DNA of 51,497 bases from Chitinophagaceae bacterium UBA4857. Lineage in GTDB: Bacteria; Bacteroidota; Bacteroidia; Chitinophagales; Chitinophagaceae. Where the stretch lies: positions 4,973-56,469 of the forward strand of contig DHEF01000021.1 of the NCBI GenBank assembly GCA_002399735.1, read 5' to 3'. Shown here one piece after another: positions 25,401 to 33,974 of the stretch; position 1 is the first letter of the stretch, and each line of letters begins with the position of its first letter. Below the pieces are notes generated by a model, which was not told the DNA's origin, did no database searches, and saw only the letters and a program-made list of their open reading frames with translations. The translations under genes were made by a program, and so were the position numbers.

Positions 25401-28295
25401 CCACAGCCCATTATTTACCCCGTACCTAACGATTATAATGTTACACTAACCGTAAACGCATTAGGTTGTGTAAGTACTATTACAAAACCAATTACGGTTA
25501 AAGGTCCTCGTGGTAATTTAATTGCCAATGTGTTGCCCGGTTGTAAACCTTATACTTTAAATATGCAGGTTACAGGTACCAATATTAGCAGCTATGCCTG
25601 GGATTATAATGATGGAACACCCGTAACGCCTTCGCCAACCAATCATACCGTTTCGCATGTATATAATTTGGCCGGTATTTACAACCCTAATGTTATTCTA
25701 CGTAGTCCGGAAGGCTGTTCGTTTACCTTACGCCCAACTGACCAAGTGATTGTTGATTCCGTTAAAGCAAAATTCACTGCTGATAATATAAAGTTTTGCG
25801 ATGCAGGTACTGTTACGTTTGGCAACCAATCTGCCGTACCGGCCTTCTCTTCCTTTACCAGCCAACAGTGGAACTTTGGCGATGGCACAACATACAATGG
25901 CGGCACCCCTCCTCCGCACCAATACAACACACCCGGCACTTATGCTGTAACATTGCAAACCACCTCGCAATATGGCTGTACCGATGTAGTACAAACTACC
26001 GTACAGGTAAACACCTCTCCAACTGTACAAATAAATGGTGCTGCAAATAACTGTTTGCAACCCGGTTCTATGTTGCAATACCAAGCGGCTGTTACTACTA
26101 CCGATGTAGTAACACAATACCAATGGTTATTAAATGGCAATCCGGTAGGTACTAATAATGCTGTTTTAAATATCGATTATCGCCAACCCGGTATTCACCG
26201 TTTAGGACTTACTGTTACCACCGATAAAGATTGTTCAACAACCGTTTTCAGAGATATAGTTATTGATTCTGTAGTTGCCCGTTTTGTTATAGATGAAAAT
26301 GTTTTCTGTGGTAACGGGACAGTAAACTTTACCAATCAATCAACAGTACCGGCTTTCTCTGGGTTTACAAACCAGGTATGGAACTTTGGCGATGGCTCAC
26401 CCATATTTAACGGCAGTACACCCACCCCGCACAGCTATAATACGGCCAATACTTATACCGTAAATCTTGCTGTAGTATCGCAATACGGCTGTACCGATAA
26501 CCAATCGGCAACCGTTACCATACACCCTATGCCCACGGCACAAATAAATGGTATTGCCATTAATTGTTTGCAACCCGGCAGCACCTTGCAATACAATGCT
26601 GTTGTAAGTAGTGTTGATCCTATTACTACTTATCAATGGCAAATCAATGGCACAAATATGGGTGAAAACAACCCCATCTTTAATGTCGATTACCGACAAC
26701 ACGGCACACACGAATTAGCACTTACCGTTACCACTTCCAACAACTGTAGCTACACTGTTACACGCAGTATTATTATAGACTCAGTTGTGGCCAACTTCAC
26801 TGTTGACAATAGTTTCCACTGTGCAACAGGTGAAGTGTTGTTTACCAACAACAGCACGGCGGCATTTCCTATAACCGGTTATGTATGGAATTATGGAAAC
26901 AGCATTCCGGCTACGTTATCATTACAAGGCGGTACGTATACTTATGCGCTGCCCGGTGAATATTACCCAAGCCTACAACTTACGACAGCCAATGGTTGTA
27001 GTAATAGTTACACGTTGCCTCAAATGATAAAAGTGTATACTGCCCCCGTTGTAACCATTACCGGCGAAGAAGAAAAATGTGCGGAAAACGAATTAAGTTT
27101 TACATCCAACATCCAGTCTGAAGATGCAGTTATTTCCACCGTATGGCGTTTAAACAATATCATCATTAGCAATACAACTGAGGCGGCTTATCGTTTTACA
27201 CAAGCCGGTGATTATGTATTAACCTTTACCATTACTACACAACATAATTGTGTGGAAGTAGTAACTAAAAATATTACCATACATCCGCTACCGGCACCTA
27301 ACGCCACCCCGCAACAAGCTACCATTTGCGAACAAACAACTATTCAATTGCAAGCCGGCGATGGTACACAATATCTATGGACGCCTTCGGCCGGAATTGT
27401 AACTGGCGCCAATACCGCTACACCGGTTGTGTCGCCTGCCAATACAAGCTGGTATTATGTTACGGTAACCAACCAGTTTAATTGCATACAAAAAGATTCT
27501 GTATTAATTACTGTTGAGAGAAGAGTAGGCTTAACCCATAGCGATAATAAAGTTGTTTGCATTGGCCAACCCGTACAGTTACAGGCAGCGGGCAATACCA
27601 CACAGTTTGTATGGTCGCCGGCAACCGGTTTAAATAATGCGACAATTGCCAACCCTGTTGCTACTCCGCAACAAACAACCACCTATACTGTAACCGGCGT
27701 AAGCCAAAATGTTTGTCCTAACGAAACGGGCCATGTACTGGTAGTAGTAGGCAACTATCCTACCGTTGATTTAGGAAACGATATAACTATTACTGCCGGA
27801 CAACAACATACATTTAATCCGATAGTAAGTGCCGATGTAGAAAAATATGTATGGCAACCCGCCACCGGTTTAAGTTGTACTAATTGTGCCCGTCCCAACT
27901 TTGTAGCCGATGATGATATTACCTACAGCCTTACTGTAACCAACCAGTATAATTGCAGTACCACCGATGATGTACGCGTAAAAGTGCTTTGTAATAAAGG
28001 GGCTATTTATGTGCCCAATGCCTTTACCCCAAATGGCGATGGTAAAAACGATATCTTTTTTATTGGCAAAAGTTTTGGCGTACAGGAAATAAAATCCTTC
28101 AATGTATTTAACCGCTGGGGTGAGTTAGTATTTAGCAGAAAAAACATAAGAGCAAATGAACCCGGCAGTGGTTGGGATGGCCGTGTAAAAGGACAAACGG
28201 TAGAAACCACGACCGTATTTGTTTATACCATTGAAGCTATTTGTAATGAAGGCTTACCGGTCGTTATTAAAGGAACGGTAACATTGGTAAAGTAA
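22449..28295 (+). CDS. Giant PKD-repeat surface protein with type B T9SS sorting domain
   Basis: 1948 residues from ATG 22449, which opens a signal peptide ending IYGQ. About fifteen PKD-like beta-sandwich modules follow, each marked by W(N/D)FG(D/N)G or a variant; then come three Ig-like modules with YLWTPSAG, FVWSPATG and YVWQPATG. A Gly-rich hinge (DNA 24103-24170) breaks the chain after the sixth module. Residues coded by 25752-26261 and 26262-26774 are a recent-looking duplication of 170 residues. The last 90 residues (YVPNAFTPNGDGKNDIF, FNVFNRWGELVF, GSGWDGRVKG) are the gliding-motility/CHU type B sorting domain. It is likely exported by the T9SS and displayed on the surface as an adhesin or motility factor. 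Confidence 0.93.
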   Translation: MTGLINRYQQLLRLCFFTIVTLLLTNSIYGQTAAFTIDNASGCAPLSVNFTDASTGGTVVSRVWNLGSGPISNTDPTVGANFNTPGTYTISLTVNFSNGTSQTQQHTVTVHPKPVAYFDASTLIGCANLPVNFTDASTTSTGTITRWNWSFGASSSIAQNPSYSFNSNGQYTVSLFVENNWGCRSDAETRPNYITVHPRPNAAFTIDAIASCTLPFSPTITNTSTGSGTLSYEWNLGNGETSTDANPTANYTTPGVYTISMTASNGTNCNSAASSRTVYVGKPAVPPVLTGPANICAGAWANFSYPVVNPSNWVQSTNWNFGNGVTQNGGSSINYTYPTHGTYTVTATIRYRSGCEDVITTSVVVSPTLSVAVSAAPPTACRLPFVTTFTANVTPANPNYVYSWNFGDGSPLQTGVGLSTPNHSYGTADNYTASVTVTDPDNPNTTCNSRTATTLVRAAIPTINIYSYTPQSGCKPLLTSFNSYLNIITPIAGVQYTWDFGDGSTPYVHSPNSHYATAQHLYTNAGTFTVRVTALTPEGCTTYDEVQVTVTDDCPPGGGNGGGGGGFGNNGGTCANRLAYTFNANAVPGTTVYSWNFGDPASGATNEVMGNNASITHEFSGPDTYTITLTREVTATGQLITSTQNITVSNNPIVPAFTANPVAVCPDGVITFTPTGINLNQVQSYSWDFGDGTVSPPIINTMPPATPIDGVITHSYTRTGNYTVTLTIIDRLGCESISDNSVQVVVAGPVADFSANAQTSCEENFDIIFTPTQTPIDPTVPIVSWIWSFGDGATVTSNNADPVTHSYRSNSFYSAYNVSLTVVDINGCRSNVVLKTEYIKSYRPRANFSTPNPLRCNNYTVSFNSGSSLVQGMPTNPNDRFTWDFGDGSPIIKTGSTLITHTYPGDGEYNVTLTVMDENGCTHTFTQLNYIRIVKPIANFEPGNSITECAPISLGFVNLSETFGQPATYTWDFGNGGTGSTNVTPQPIIYPVPNDYNVTLTVNALGCVSTITKPITVKGPRGNLIANVLPGCKPYTLNMQVTGTNISSYAWDYNDGTPVTPSPTNHTVSHVYNLAGIYNPNVILRSPEGCSFTLRPTDQVIVDSVKAKFTADNIKFCDAGTVTFGNQSAVPAFSSFTSQQWNFGDGTTYNGGTPPPHQYNTPGTYAVTLQTTSQYGCTDVVQTTVQVNTSPTVQINGAANNCLQPGSMLQYQAAVTTTDVVTQYQWLLNGNPVGTNNAVLNIDYRQPGIHRLGLTVTTDKDCSTTVFRDIVIDSVVARFVIDENVFCGNGTVNFTNQSTVPAFSGFTNQVWNFGDGSPIFNGSTPTPHSYNTANTYTVNLAVVSQYGCTDNQSATVTIHPMPTAQINGIAINCLQPGSTLQYNAVVSSVDPITTYQWQINGTNMGENNPIFNVDYRQHGTHELALTVTTSNNCSYTVTRSIIIDSVVANFTVDNSFHCATGEVLFTNNSTAAFPITGYVWNYGNSIPATLSLQGGTYTYALPGEYYPSLQLTTANGCSNSYTLPQMIKVYTAPVVTITGEEEKCAENELSFTSNIQSEDAVISTVWRLNNIIISNTTEAAYRFTQAGDYVLTFTITTQHNCVEVVTKNITIHPLPAPNATPQQATICEQTTIQLQAGDGTQYLWTPSAGIVTGANTATPVVSPANTSWYYVTVTNQFNCIQKDSVLITVERRVGLTHSDNKVVCIGQPVQLQAAGNTTQFVWSPATGLNNATIANPVATPQQTTTYTVTGVSQNVCPNETGHVLVVVGNYPTVDLGNDITITAGQQHTFNPIVSADVEKYVWQPATGLSCTNCARPNFVADDDITYSLTVTNQYNCSTTDDVRVKVLCNKGAIYVPNAFTPNGDGKNDIFFIGKSFGVQEIKSFNVFNRWGELVFSRKNIRANEPGSGWDGRVKGQTVETTTVFVYTIEAICNEGLPVVIKGTVTLVK

Positions 28296-28319
28296 GGTCT
28301 GCAATTTTTTGATCTAAGA

Positions 28320-28400
28320 TTTTTTTGTTACCAGCTGCATTACTACTAGCATCGTCTGTTGTGTCACTCACTGCATCGTTCGGTAATTCTATTTAGCATA
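28320..28400. repeat. Intergenic repeat copy F (dispersed structured family)
   Basis: Starts TTTTTTTGTTACCAGCTGCAT 25 bp after the giant gene's stop codon, then 28341-28372 is identical to part of copy E. CTGCATCGTTCGG continues as in copy J. The rest of the gap to 28663 is AT-rich, with no gene and no clear second end. Confidence 0.65.
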
Positions 28401-28663
28401 TGGTTGGGGTATGCGTGTTTATAAGATTAAGCATCGAGGCGAGCAATACCGTTTTAATCATTAAATAATCCAATGAACTTTATGGCTGTATAGTACAACT
28501 CTTTAAAAGTAACAAACTAATCTTAATGCCCTTGTGTTCGTTTTTTCCGTTTTTTTTTACATGTACTGTCTTTCATGTTAGAAAAACGGTAAAAGGTTAA
28601 CACGTTTTATGCTTGTGTTAGGTTTATAGCTTCACCTTAACATGGCGTAAGGCTAATGTTAAA

Positions 28664-29782
28664 TCATATATTTATTGTGGTTATTGGGTCGGTTGTGGGC
28701 ATGGCAGCCGGTACTCCGGCTAAAAATAGTTTATATAGCGGGTCGTTCATGTAAAAATTGCTTTTCCCAATTTTTATTTTGGTTAAAAACCCTGCATCGG
28801 ATAACTTACCCAAATATATTGATGCGGTTTGGCGACTTATGTCCAAATCTTGCTGTAAAAACTCTATTTTAGTATAAGGATGTTTAAACAAATTATTTAG
28901 TAAGTCTTGTGTATAGATATTAGGAAATTGGGTTCTAATTTGTTTTTTATAATCTGCCATAATCCTTTTAATTCCGTCTATTAAAAAAAGTGTTTGCTTG
29001 GCCGTTTCCTCAACACCTTTTAACATATACAATAACCAAGGCTCCCAATTACCATCTTGTCTTACTTGTTGTAATAGTTTATAGTACTCTGCTTTGTATT
29101 GTATAATATAACGACTAAGATATAAGATAGGTAGTTTGAGCAAATCTTCTTTTACTAAATAAAGTATATTAATAATTCTACCAGTTCTGCCATTACCATC
29201 ATAAAAAGGGTGTATGGTTTCAAATCGATGGTGTACGATAGCCATTTTTATAAGAGGGTCAATGTCACTAAGGTTTTCATCATTTATAAAGTCAATTAAA
29301 TTGTTCATCAACTTTTCGATGGTTGGAAGGTCTTGTGGAGGAGTATATACAATTTCTTGTGTCCTATCATTTTTAAGTACTGTGCCGGCATTTTGTCTAT
29401 ACCCGGCATCGTTATCTTCTAACTGTCGTTGAATTGCTTTTATTTCTTTATTGGTAATCAATTTCTTTATCCGTACTACTTTAAACCCATCCTTTAAAGC
29501 TTCGGCATACTGACTTACTTCTTTGGCTGCCGCATTATTAAAAAAATTATCAACCAACTGTGCCTTGTAAAGTTCATCATGGGTAGTAATAATATTTTCT
29601 ATGGCGCTACTTTCTTTTGCTTCTTGTAAGGCCAATGTATTTATTAATATATTTTCATTGGGGATAGTGGCACATATGCCATTAAGCAATGCCAAGTGAC
29701 GGTGAGCTTTTGCTAATTGTTTGAGAACAACCTTCGTTTCTACATCTTGTATGGGTGGAAGTAAAGGAATATTAAACTGCAT
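28664..29782 (-). CDS. Fic-domain protein adenylyltransferase (N-terminally autoinhibited class)
   Basis: 372 residues. The active motif HPFYDGNGRTGR is intact at residues 191-202, so AMP transfer from ATP to protein hydroxyls is expected. The inhibitory motif (S/T)xxxE(G/N) is seen as S58-S-A-I-E62-N63, within the N-terminal helical domain typical of class II Fic proteins, which hold themselves inactive until oligomeric state or ligand changes. The C-terminal 80 residues look like a winged helix (FLQQDLDISRQTASIYLGKLSDAGFL), common in this Fic subfamily. No separate antitoxin gene is adjacent. Target unknown. Confidence 0.95.
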   Translation of the reverse strand: MQFNIPLLPPIQDVETKVVLKQLAKAHRHLALLNGICATIPNENILINTLALQEAKESSAIENIITTHDELYKAQLVDNFFNNAAAKEVSQYAEALKDGFKVVRIKKLITNKEIKAIQRQLEDNDAGYRQNAGTVLKNDRTQEIVYTPPQDLPTIEKLMNNLIDFINDENLSDIDPLIKMAIVHHRFETIHPFYDGNGRTGRIINILYLVKEDLLKLPILYLSRYIIQYKAEYYKLLQQVRQDGNWEPWLLYMLKGVEETAKQTLFLIDGIKRIMADYKKQIRTQFPNIYTQDLLNNLFKHPYTKIEFLQQDLDISRQTASIYLGKLSDAGFLTKIKIGKSNFYMNDPLYKLFLAGVPAAMPTTDPITTINI

Positions 29783-29986
29783 TACCTATCTATTTATATT
29801 ATTTCTGATAATGAGAAATGAATAACCATTATTTTCTTTTTTCAGCGAACGGGACTGCAAACGAATGCTTTTTCACCATATCATCTCTATTTTTATTATA
29901 ATTCAGTAACAAATACACTGACAAAATAAAGAATAATAGTTCAATAAAGTTGCTGTTAGGTTAGCTTTACAGACATCCTAAATCCC

Positions 29987-31360
29987 CTAAATAATCTTCT
30001 TCAATAACCCCAATTTTCCTTTTAAACTCGGGTATTTTGCTGATGGGTCGAACCAGGTAGGGCTTTTTAATACACCTTTTTGATGGCTGAATGTAGTAAA
30101 ACTATGTTTACCATGGTAAGTACCTATGCCACTGGTTCCTCTGCCACCAAAAGGTAAATGATGATTGGTGGCGTGCATACTGCTGGTATTTATGCAGGCA
30201 TTACCCGATGGTACGGCTTGCAGCCATTGCTGCTGCTTTTTGGTGTTGCCGGAGTAAATATAAAATGCCAGCGGATTGGGGTGTTTAGCAATAATAGCTA
30301 AAGCTTCGTGCATGGTATTATATTCCAAAACCGGTAGTATGGGACCGAAGATTTCGTCCTGTAATGCAGCAGCGGCGGGACTAATATTGGTTAATACGGT
30401 TGGGGCAATGTATAAATCGTCACGGTTATGCTCGCCGCCTGTAACGATGCTACCATCTTGTAAATAAGTTACTAAACGGTCAAACTGTTTTTGGTTAATA
30501 ATACGAGCATAGTCATAGCTGGTTGCGGGTTTCGGGCCAAAAAATTGCTCAATGGTGCTTGTTAATGCTTGCAGTAGTTTTTCTTTTATGCTGCTATGTA
30601 CCAAAATATAATCCGGGGCAATACACATTTGTCCGGCGTTGGAAAACTTGGCCTGTACTATTCGTTTGGCGGCTACTTTTATATTAGCATCGGCTTCTAC
30701 TACACAGGGGCTTTTGCCGCCTAATTCCAACACCACCGGCACCAGATTTTCGGCGGCCATTTTATAAACGGCTTTACCAACGGCGGGGCTTCCGGTGTAA
30801 AAAACAAGGTCAAAAACAAAGTTTTGCATTAAGGCCGGTACTACTTCGTGGCCTTCGCCTTCTACTAATAAAACATACTCGGGCTTAAAAATAGATTGTA
30901 TAATGGTTTTTATAACAGCTTGTGTAGCCGTGGCAAACTCGCTGGGTTTTATTACTACACAATTACCGGCGGCAATAGCACCAATCAAGGGTACCATTAT
31001 TAATTGCAAGGGATAATTCCACGGGCCAATAATTAACACCGTACCCATCGGCTCGGCTTGTACATAACTGGTTCCGGGAAAATTGAGCAGGTTGGTGTCA
31101 ACATATTCCTTTTTCATCCAATGCTCCAGATTAGCCAAGGCATAATTAATTTCGTTTAAAACAAAACCGGTTTCGGTTACCCAGGTTTCTTCGGCATTTT
31201 TTCGTAAATCGGTAAAAAGAGCTGTTTGTAGCTCCTTTTCGTGTGTTTTTATGGCTTTTTTAAGCAAATTGAGCTGTTTTTTGCGAAACTGAAAACTTTG
31301 GGTAGCGCCGGACGTAAAGTAATTTTTTATATTGTTTAAGTCCGTTGTATAGTTGCTCAT
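29987..31360 (-). CDS. Aldehyde dehydrogenase, ALDH3-like
   Basis: 457 residues, the shorter ALDH3/fatty-aldehyde type. Oxidises aldehydes to acids with NAD(P)+. The nucleotide and substrate signatures are GPWNYPLQL (about 112-120), catalytic-base Glu212 in LELGGKSP and nucleophile Cys246 in NAGQMCIAPDY; EIFGPILPVLEY and PFGGRGTSGIG are also typical. A cytoplasmic or membrane-associated enzyme is expected: the C-terminus ends in a basic hydrophobic stretch (KLGLLKKII) that might anchor it, as in fatty aldehyde dehydrogenases. It is separated from the Fic gene by about 200 bp without a clear operon link. Substrate not determined. Confidence 0.93.
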   Translation of the reverse strand: MSNYTTDLNNIKNYFTSGATQSFQFRKKQLNLLKKAIKTHEKELQTALFTDLRKNAEETWVTETGFVLNEINYALANLEHWMKKEYVDTNLLNFPGTSYVQAEPMGTVLIIGPWNYPLQLIMVPLIGAIAAGNCVVIKPSEFATATQAVIKTIIQSIFKPEYVLLVEGEGHEVVPALMQNFVFDLVFYTGSPAVGKAVYKMAAENLVPVVLELGGKSPCVVEADANIKVAAKRIVQAKFSNAGQMCIAPDYILVHSSIKEKLLQALTSTIEQFFGPKPATSYDYARIINQKQFDRLVTYLQDGSIVTGGEHNRDDLYIAPTVLTNISPAAAALQDEIFGPILPVLEYNTMHEALAIIAKHPNPLAFYIYSGNTKKQQQWLQAVPSGNACINTSSMHATNHHLPFGGRGTSGIGTYHGKHSFTTFSHQKGVLKSPTWFDPSAKYPSLKGKLGLLKKII

Positions 31361-31396
31361 ATACTGGCAATGTTTAAAATTATACCGTTAAGATAC

Positions 31397-31575
31397 GCAA
31401 TTGTTTTGAGGGTTTTAGGGTGAGGGATACGGAGGGCGGCGAGGAACGAGCCGGTACGAGGCCTTAGCCGAAGTACGGGAGCGAAGCGTACCCCGTAGCA
31501 GCCCGACCCCGTGTTAGCCACCAAGGCGAGGTACGAGCCGTAGTGTGGCGTTACACGGGGGCACCCCATAGTAAG
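31397..31575 (-). repeat. GC-rich structured intergenic repeat, copy 1
   Basis: A strongly GC-rich island between divergent genes in an otherwise AT-rich window. On the minus strand it has GGGGTGCCCCCGTGT, a long stem (CCCCGTGT with ACACGGGG), GGTCGGGCTG (31499-31508), GTACG...CGTAC hairpins and TATCCCTCACCC. The same ordered landmarks occur at 33776-33935. An open frame through it is compositional and not called. Confidence 0.65.
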
Positions 31576-31634
31576 CTCTAAGTTTTAAGTGCTAAGTTTT
31601 AAGTTGTATAGTTCCTTTCACTATCTTGCAGCCC

Positions 31635-32363
31635 ATGTCCACTACACTCTGCTTTGATTTTGGCAATACGCGGAAGAAGGTAGCCGTATTTACTGATGCG
31701 GTTATTACTAAAATATTAATTCTCCCAAATGACGATTTAGCCACTATTGAGCAGTTGATGGACGAGTTTAAGCCTCAAAAGACCATTTTATCGTCGGTTA
31801 TTAACCATAACAGCGAAATAGAGGATTTTTTAAAACAACATTCTAAATTTCATAAACTGGGTCATACTACCAAGGTTTCGTTTACCACACCCGTGGGCAA
31901 ACCCGAAACTATTGGGGCCGACAGGTTGGCTATTGCTGCTGCGGCCGTGCATTTTTATCCGGGTAAGCACAATCTGGTAATTGCATTGGGCACCTGTGTT
32001 ACGTACAATTTTATTAATAAATACCACGAGTTTGTGGGTGGCGCTATTTCTCCGGGACTGGAAATGCGTTTAAAATCGTTGCAGCATTATACTGCATTTT
32101 TGCCGGTGGTAAAACCTACGGCCAATGTTCCCTTAATAGGTTATGATACGGATACCAACATACTTTCAGGCGTCGTGTTGGGCATTTGCTACGAAATTGA
32201 TGGATTTATAGACGAGTATGCCGCTAAATTCGACAACTTTAACGTGGTATTAACCGGTGGTGACATGGTACATTTGGGTACACACCTTAAAAACAAGATA
32301 TTTGCAGACCCTGATTTAATATTTAAAGGTCTTTATGCTATTAGCGAAGTCAACAACCCCTAA
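31635..32363 (+). CDS. coaX: Type III pantothenate kinase
   Basis: About 242 residues from ATG 31635. Phosphorylates pantothenate in the first committed step of coenzyme A synthesis. It has the ASKHA fold: phosphate-binding FDFGNT at residues 7-12, GADRLAIAAAA with the catalytic Asp, and LGTCVTYNFI followed by GGAISPGLEMR. The start is placed at MSTTLCFDFGNT because that is the family's normal N-terminus; TATCTTGC just upstream (31622-31629) is a likely -7 element. It overlaps the next gene by 29 bp. Two 13-bp copies of CTAAGTTTTAAGT (31578, 31592) precede the promoter. Confidence 0.95.
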   Translation: MSTTLCFDFGNTRKKVAVFTDAVITKILILPNDDLATIEQLMDEFKPQKTILSSVINHNSEIEDFLKQHSKFHKLGHTTKVSFTTPVGKPETIGADRLAIAAAAVHFYPGKHNLVIALGTCVTYNFINKYHEFVGGAISPGLEMRLKSLQHYTAFLPVVKPTANVPLIGYDTDTNILSGVVLGICYEIDGFIDEYAAKFDNFNVVLTGGDMVHLGTHLKNKIFADPDLIFKGLYAISEVNNP

Positions 32364-33768
32364 AAAAATTGTTTTTAAAGGGGCCTGCCGTATAGCGGCA
32401 ACCATACTGCTTACTGCTGCAATTACACCTGTATTTGCACAAGATAATTCGCCCTACTCCAGGTACGGGCTTGGCGATGTTACACCTCCAACCAATGTTA
32501 TTAGCCGTAGCATGGGTGGCGTATCTGCCGGTTATAACGATCATTTGTCTATAAACTATAACAACCCTGCATCGTACGCCTGGTTTCAAAGTTATATTGA
32601 GGCAAAGAGTAAAAAAATGTCAACAGGCCGTGTGGTGCTGGATGTAGGCGCAACTATTGACAACCGTACACTGCGTGAGCCTAATAACAATACGATAAAC
32701 AGTAAGTTTGGGGCTAATAATGTTACTTTTTCGCATATTTATATGGGTATGCCTATTAATCGTAATATGGGCATCAGCTTTGGCTTACGCCCGCTTACCC
32801 GTATAAGTTATAATATGAAAAAAGATGGCCCGTTGGTTGACCCTGTTACCAATAAAGTTATTGACCGTGCTCAAACCCTTAGCCAGGGTAACGGAGGTAG
32901 CTACCTGCCGTCAATTGGTACCGGTTATAAAATTCGTTTAGACTCGGCCCAGTTTCTTAGCCTTGGTGTAAACGTGGGCTATGTTTTAGGTAAAAAAGAT
33001 TACAGTACCCGTGTTGTACCTTATAGCGATAACGACATTTATACACCCGGCAACTGGCAAACCTTAACCACATTTGGTGGTTTTCACTTTACTGGTGGTG
33101 TACAATATAGTTTCCCTATCAACAAAAAAATAAGGGCCACTATTGGCGCCTTTGGTACTTTAGAGCAATCGTTAAATGCCCGCCAAAACACTACCCGCGA
33201 AACCTATTATTTCAGTGCCGACGCTGGCAATGTACGTATAGATAGTGTGTACGAATTGAATGAGGTAAAAGGAAAAATCATCTCTCCGTCTAGCTATACA
33301 GCGGGCATATTTTTACAAAAAGCAATTAACTATAGTACCGCAACCCCGGAAGGAGGTTGGAGCCTCGGTATTGATTTTCATCGCAGCAACTGGGCCGATT
33401 ATCGTTACTATGGCCAAACTGATATGGTGAAAGACAATTGGCAAATACGCATTGGCGGCGAGCTACGTCCTATACCACGAGCAAAAAATTATTTTAGTAA
33501 CGCGGCTTACCGTGCGGGCTTTTTTACCGGTCCCGACTATATCAACGTTGGTGGTAAAAACTTACCGCAATATGGTATATCTGCCGGTATTGGTTTGCCT
33601 TTGTTAGGCCAAACACAACAAGCAAAAAATCAGTTGTTAATGTTAAACCTTGGTTTTGAGTACATCAAGCGTGGTAACAACAGCAATGTAATAAAAGAAG
33701 ACATGTTCCGTGTTTCACTGGGGTTATCGTTAAGCGATTTCTGGTTTGGTAAACGTAAGTACGATTAA
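32335..33768 (+). CDS. Outer membrane beta-barrel protein (FadL/OmpP1-like), uncharacterised
   Basis: 477 residues. A signal peptide after a short basic start ends at PVFAQ; the mature protein opens DNSPYSRYGLGDVTPPTNVISRSMGGVSAGY, a pattern common in Bacteroidota outer membrane proteins of the FadL/PorV-like fold. Alternating strands continue to a terminal barrel segment (DMFRVSLGLSLSDFWF). The start overlaps coaX by 29 bp, which implies coupling. The order coaX, this protein, lptC is familiar from Bacteroidota genomes. Transport substrate unknown. Confidence 0.85.
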   Translation: MLLAKSTTPKKIVFKGACRIAATILLTAAITPVFAQDNSPYSRYGLGDVTPPTNVISRSMGGVSAGYNDHLSINYNNPASYAWFQSYIEAKSKKMSTGRVVLDVGATIDNRTLREPNNNTINSKFGANNVTFSHIYMGMPINRNMGISFGLRPLTRISYNMKKDGPLVDPVTNKVIDRAQTLSQGNGGSYLPSIGTGYKIRLDSAQFLSLGVNVGYVLGKKDYSTRVVPYSDNDIYTPGNWQTLTTFGGFHFTGGVQYSFPINKKIRATIGAFGTLEQSLNARQNTTRETYYFSADAGNVRIDSVYELNEVKGKIISPSSYTAGIFLQKAINYSTATPEGGWSLGIDFHRSNWADYRYYGQTDMVKDNWQIRIGGELRPIPRAKNYFSNAAYRAGFFTGPDYINVGGKNLPQYGISAGIGLPLLGQTQQAKNQLLMLNLGFEYIKRGNNSNVIKEDMFRVSLGLSLSDFWFGKRKYD

Positions 33769-33775
33769 TAAATAA

Positions 33776-33935
33776 TTGGGCGTGCCCCTGTAAAAAAGAG
33801 GTGTCTCTACAACATTGTGGGGACACCTCTTTTTTACAAGGTCGGGCTGTACGGTGTATCTTTTGCTCTGCGCTGCCATTGACCATGCTTCGCAAAAGGA
33901 TGCCGCTTCCATCCCTCACGCAGTAGTGCAGGCAC
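33776..33935 (+). repeat. GC-rich structured intergenic repeat, copy 2, with terminator hairpin
   Basis: Ordered landmarks GGGCGTGCCCC, then a 17-bp perfect stem (33789-33805 with 33822-33838) ending in TTTTTT, then GGTCGGGCTG (33840-33849), GCTCTGCGCTGCC and ATCCCTCACGC. The hairpin probably terminates the outer membrane protein transcript. Same family as 31397-31575, in opposite orientation. Confidence 0.7.
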
Positions 33936-33974
33936 ACAACTAAAATACTATTAACTTGCACCGGTAAATTAACA

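Noticed and set aside
31357..31569. 70-residue open frame in the GC-rich island
   Set aside because: It is explained by the composition of the structured repeat, has no family likeness and would overlap the aldehyde dehydrogenase start.
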